DNA of 8,203 nucleotides from NCBI GenBank assembly GCA_023253415.1, contig JALRGK010000096.1, positions 1-8,203 of the forward strand. The letters are read 5' to 3'. A program made the position numbers and the translations under genes. Shown piece by piece: positions 6,905 to 8,203 of this stretch (within the stretch, counting starts at the first letter, position 1; each line of letters starts with the position of its first letter). The notes under the pieces are model-generated. The model saw nothing but the letters and a program-made list of their open reading frames with translations, searched no databases and had not been told where the DNA came from. The DNA is from Rhodocyclaceae bacterium. Lineage in GTDB: Bacteria > Pseudomonadota > Gammaproteobacteria > Burkholderiales > Rhodocyclaceae.

Positions 6905-8086
6905 CTAACGGCAGATCGCTGCCATGCGATCGATCGCATTTTCCAGCGTCGCTCTTGTACAGCCAAAGTTAAGCCGGACAAAATCGGTGCCCCCGGGCAG
7001 AAAATCTTCACCCGGAGAAAGACCGACACCCGCCTGCTCAAAAAGCCGGGCTGCGCTCATGCCTTCAGGCCGTTGAATCTCACTGGCATTGATCCAGGCC
7101 AGGTAAGTCGCTTCGGGCTCATAAACACGTAAACCCGGTAGCCCATTGATCGCCGAAACCAGCAGGTCGCGGTTCTCTCTCAAATAAGCCTGCACCGCAT
7201 TCCGCCAGGGGGCACCGTAGGTATAGGCCGCAGTCATCGCGGTATAACCCAGCACATTGATATGCGGCACAATACCGGCCATCACCCGTTCAAATCGCCG
7301 ACGCAATCCTGCATCGGGAATCACGGCAAATGAAGCCCCGAGACCCGGAATATTGTAGGTTTTCGAAGGCGCAAACAGCGTGATCGTGCGGCGTGCAATT
7401 TCCGGTGACAGCGTCGCCAGCGGCGTATAACGCACACCTTTCGCAAGCACCAATTCGCAGTGGATATCATCTGAACAGATCACCCAATCCTGCTTTTCCG
7501 CCTGCTCGGCGATAGCCTGTAATTCGTCAGGTCGCCAGACGCGACCTACCGGATTATGGGGATTACACAACATCAACAGGCGTGTTGACGCATCCGATGC
7601 TGCCAGCATCGCATCCATATCCCAATCCCACGAGAGATGCCCGGAATTTTGCCGTAATTCGAACGTCTGCAAACGACGTTCAGATAAGCGTGGCGCTGAC
7701 ATAAATGGTGGATAGATAGGCACCGCTGTGAGCACGCTATCACCCGACTCGCCGACCGCACGGCAGGCCACATTGAGCCCGGTGACCAAACCCGGCAACC
7801 ACACCAGCCAATCCGGATCGACAACCCACCCCAGATCTCGCGACAGATGTAACAACACCGCATCGACAACGTCCGTCGTGACCCGGGGATAACCCAGGAC
7901 ACCATGATCGATCCGCTGGCGCAGTGCAGACAAAACCTCGGGGGGCGCAGCAAAATCCATATCCGCCACCCACATTGGCAGCACATCCTGCCCGGAATAC
8001 TTGCCCCATTTGAGAGAATCATGGGTTGGCGGTGTCAGGCGATCAATCGACTGATTAAAGGGATATTGAAAGTCAGATACGTTCAT
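6905..8086 (-). CDS. patB: MalY/PatB-family PLP-dependent C-S lyase / aminotransferase
   Basis: This cytoplasmic 393-residue fold-type I PLP enzyme belongs to the MalY/PatB group, most of whose characterised members cleave cystathionine or cysteine conjugates (beta C-S lyase giving pyruvate, ammonia and a thiol). The typical N-terminus is present (SIDRLTPPTHDSLKW, 13-27; LPMWVADMDFAAPPEV, 36-51), followed by GVLGYP (62-67), YPPFM (125-129), CNPHNPVGRVW (174-184), SDDIHCEL (205-212, where many relatives have SDEIH), APSKTYNIPGLGAS (239-252) with the PLP Schiff-base lysine at Lys242, and FVRLNFGC (369-376) with the carboxylate-binding Arg371. Length is normal and all core residues are present, so it should be active. 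In E. coli MalY also represses the maltose regulon through MalT; nothing here suggests that role. It stands alone, converging on the glycosyltransferase operon with 20 nt between stops. The frame stays open upstream to the window edge, but the conserved N-terminus supports this ATG. No Shine-Dalgarno sequence is visible. Confidence 0.93.
   Translation of the reverse strand: MNVSDFQYPFNQSIDRLTPPTHDSLKWGKYSGQDVLPMWVADMDFAAPPEVLSALRQRIDHGVLGYPRVTTDVVDAVLLHLSRDLGWVVDPDWLVWLPGLVTGLNVACRAVGESGDSVLTAVPIYPPFMSAPRLSERRLQTFELRQNSGHLSWDWDMDAMLAASDASTRLLMLCNPHNPVGRVWRPDELQAIAEQAEKQDWVICSDDIHCELVLAKGVRYTPLATLSPEIARRTITLFAPSKTYNIPGLGASFAVIPDAGLRRRFERVMAGIVPHINVLGYTAMTAAYTYGAPWRNAVQAYLRENRDLLVSAINGLPGLRVYEPEATYLAWINASEIQRPEGMSAARLFEQAGVGLSPGEDFLPGGTDFVRLNFGCTRATLENAIDRMAAICR
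6910..6943 (+). terminator. Candidate terminator of the glycosyltransferase operon inside the 3' end of the patB gene
   Basis: Two adjacent inverted repeats start 26 nt after the stop codon of the GT-C gene: GGCAG-ATCG-CTGCC (6910-6923), then the perfect 16-bp palindrome ATGCGATCGATCGCAT (6924-6939), which is followed on the plus strand by a short T run (6939-6942). The convergent genes are only 20 nt apart and hold no other hairpin, so this is the only visible place for the plus-strand transcript to end. The T run is short, so termination may be weak or Rho-dependent. Confidence 0.35.
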
Positions 8087-8092
8087 GTTGCC

Positions 8093-8098
8093 ATTATC
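8093..8098 (-). promoter_or_regulatory. Candidate -10 element of the patB gene
   Basis: The minus-strand hexamer GATAAT (8098-8093) matches the -10 consensus at five of six positions and ends 6 nt before the ATG, so a transcript starting here would have almost no 5' leader. The best -35-like sequence, TTGCTT, is 19 bp upstream, longer than usual, and lies at the foot of the upstream terminator. A promoter further upstream within or beyond the hairpins is not excluded. Confidence 0.28.
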
Positions 8099-8123
8099 AC
8101 CATAAATGGCCGACCCAAAGCAA

Positions 8124-8153
8124 AACCCCGCGAGACGGATGTCAGGCGGGGTT
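8124..8153 (-). terminator. Rho-independent terminator of a minus-strand gene to the right
   Basis: The inverted repeat AACCCCGC (8124-8131) and GCGGGGTT (8146-8153) encloses a 14-nt loop. Read on the minus strand, the GC-rich stem ends in GCGGGGTTTTG, giving a short T run, which is the expected form of an intrinsic terminator in that direction. It sits between the window edge and the patB start, so it would separate patB from an upstream minus-strand gene. On the same strand a TAA at 8189-8187, preceded by codons for FLRL, may be the end of that gene, but only 17 nt of it are inside the window. Confidence 0.6.
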
Positions 8154-8158
8154 GGGTT

Positions 8159-8181
8159 GGGGATCGTCCAGGACGATCCCC
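8159..8181. repeat. Perfect 11-bp inverted repeat (hairpin) next to the terminator
   Basis: GGGGATCGTCC (8159-8169) and GGACGATCCCC (8171-8181) are exact reverse complements around one central base, so the folded loop would be GTCCAGGAC opened to a few bases. No T run follows on either strand, so it is not a classical terminator alone. Its position just after a probable stop codon and before the 8124-8153 terminator suggests an RNA 3'-end stabilising or transcription-pausing hairpin. Confidence 0.55.
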
Positions 8182-8203
8182 AGCGCTTACAGCCGAAGGA
8201 AGA

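Noticed and set aside
8187..8203. The 3' end of a minus-strand gene (TAA preceded by codons for FLRL)
   Set aside because: Only 17 nt are inside the window. The hairpins just after it make it plausible, but it cannot be supported as a CDS from this sequence.
8087..8203. A longer N-terminus for the patB product, since its frame stays open to the window edge
   Set aside because: The extension would run through two hairpins, and the protein already begins with the usual MalY/PatB N-terminal pattern at the chosen ATG.

Overview
The window looks like ordinary chromosome of a Gram-negative proteobacterium, most likely a betaproteobacterium (possibly Neisseriales; this placement is from the general look of the proteins, not a search). 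It carries a periplasmic PpiD-type chaperone, a GT9 (heptosyltransferase-like) enzyme and a polyprenyl-phosphate-dependent GT-C glycosyltransferase. Coding density is high and base composition looks even, and I see no mobile element, integrase, CRISPR array, tRNA or rRNA.

Layout. Positions 1-75 hold a strong, nearly symmetric terminator hairpin. Positions 76-3277 (minus strand) form a tight three-gene operon, transcribed in this order: a sialidase-fold (BNR/Asp-box) exported protein, a six-helix membrane protein of unknown function, and a PpiD-like membrane-anchored chaperone. The first two genes overlap by 4 nt and the last two are 8 nt apart. Positions 3278-3388 are a divergent promoter region. 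Positions 3389-6884 (plus strand) form a second three-gene operon: a GT9 glycosyltransferase, a GtrA-type small membrane protein and an ArnT-like GT-C glycosyltransferase, with an 11-nt gap and then a 4-nt ATGA overlap. Positions 6905-8086 (minus strand) encode a MalY/PatB-family PLP enzyme that converges on the glycosyltransferase operon with only 20 nt between stop codons. Positions 8087-8203 hold the malY/patB start region and two consecutive hairpins that probably end a gene lying to the right.

How the genes may work together. The plus-strand operon fits cell-envelope glycan modification: a cytoplasmic sugar transferase, a GtrA protein that probably helps move a lipid-linked sugar across the membrane, and a GT-C enzyme that transfers that sugar on the periplasmic face. 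No enzyme that makes the lipid-linked sugar (GtrB/ArnC type) is present here. The minus-strand operon is also envelope-directed, but its joint function is unclear.

The most notable observation is that the PpiD-like protein has its membrane anchor, SurA-like N-terminal part and C-terminal part, but the parvulin (PpiC-type) isomerase domain expected in the middle is missing, apparently cleanly and in frame. Second is the GT9 protein, in which the usual catalytic Asp of the N-terminal GD motif is Ser. I found no convincing new defence or mobile system.
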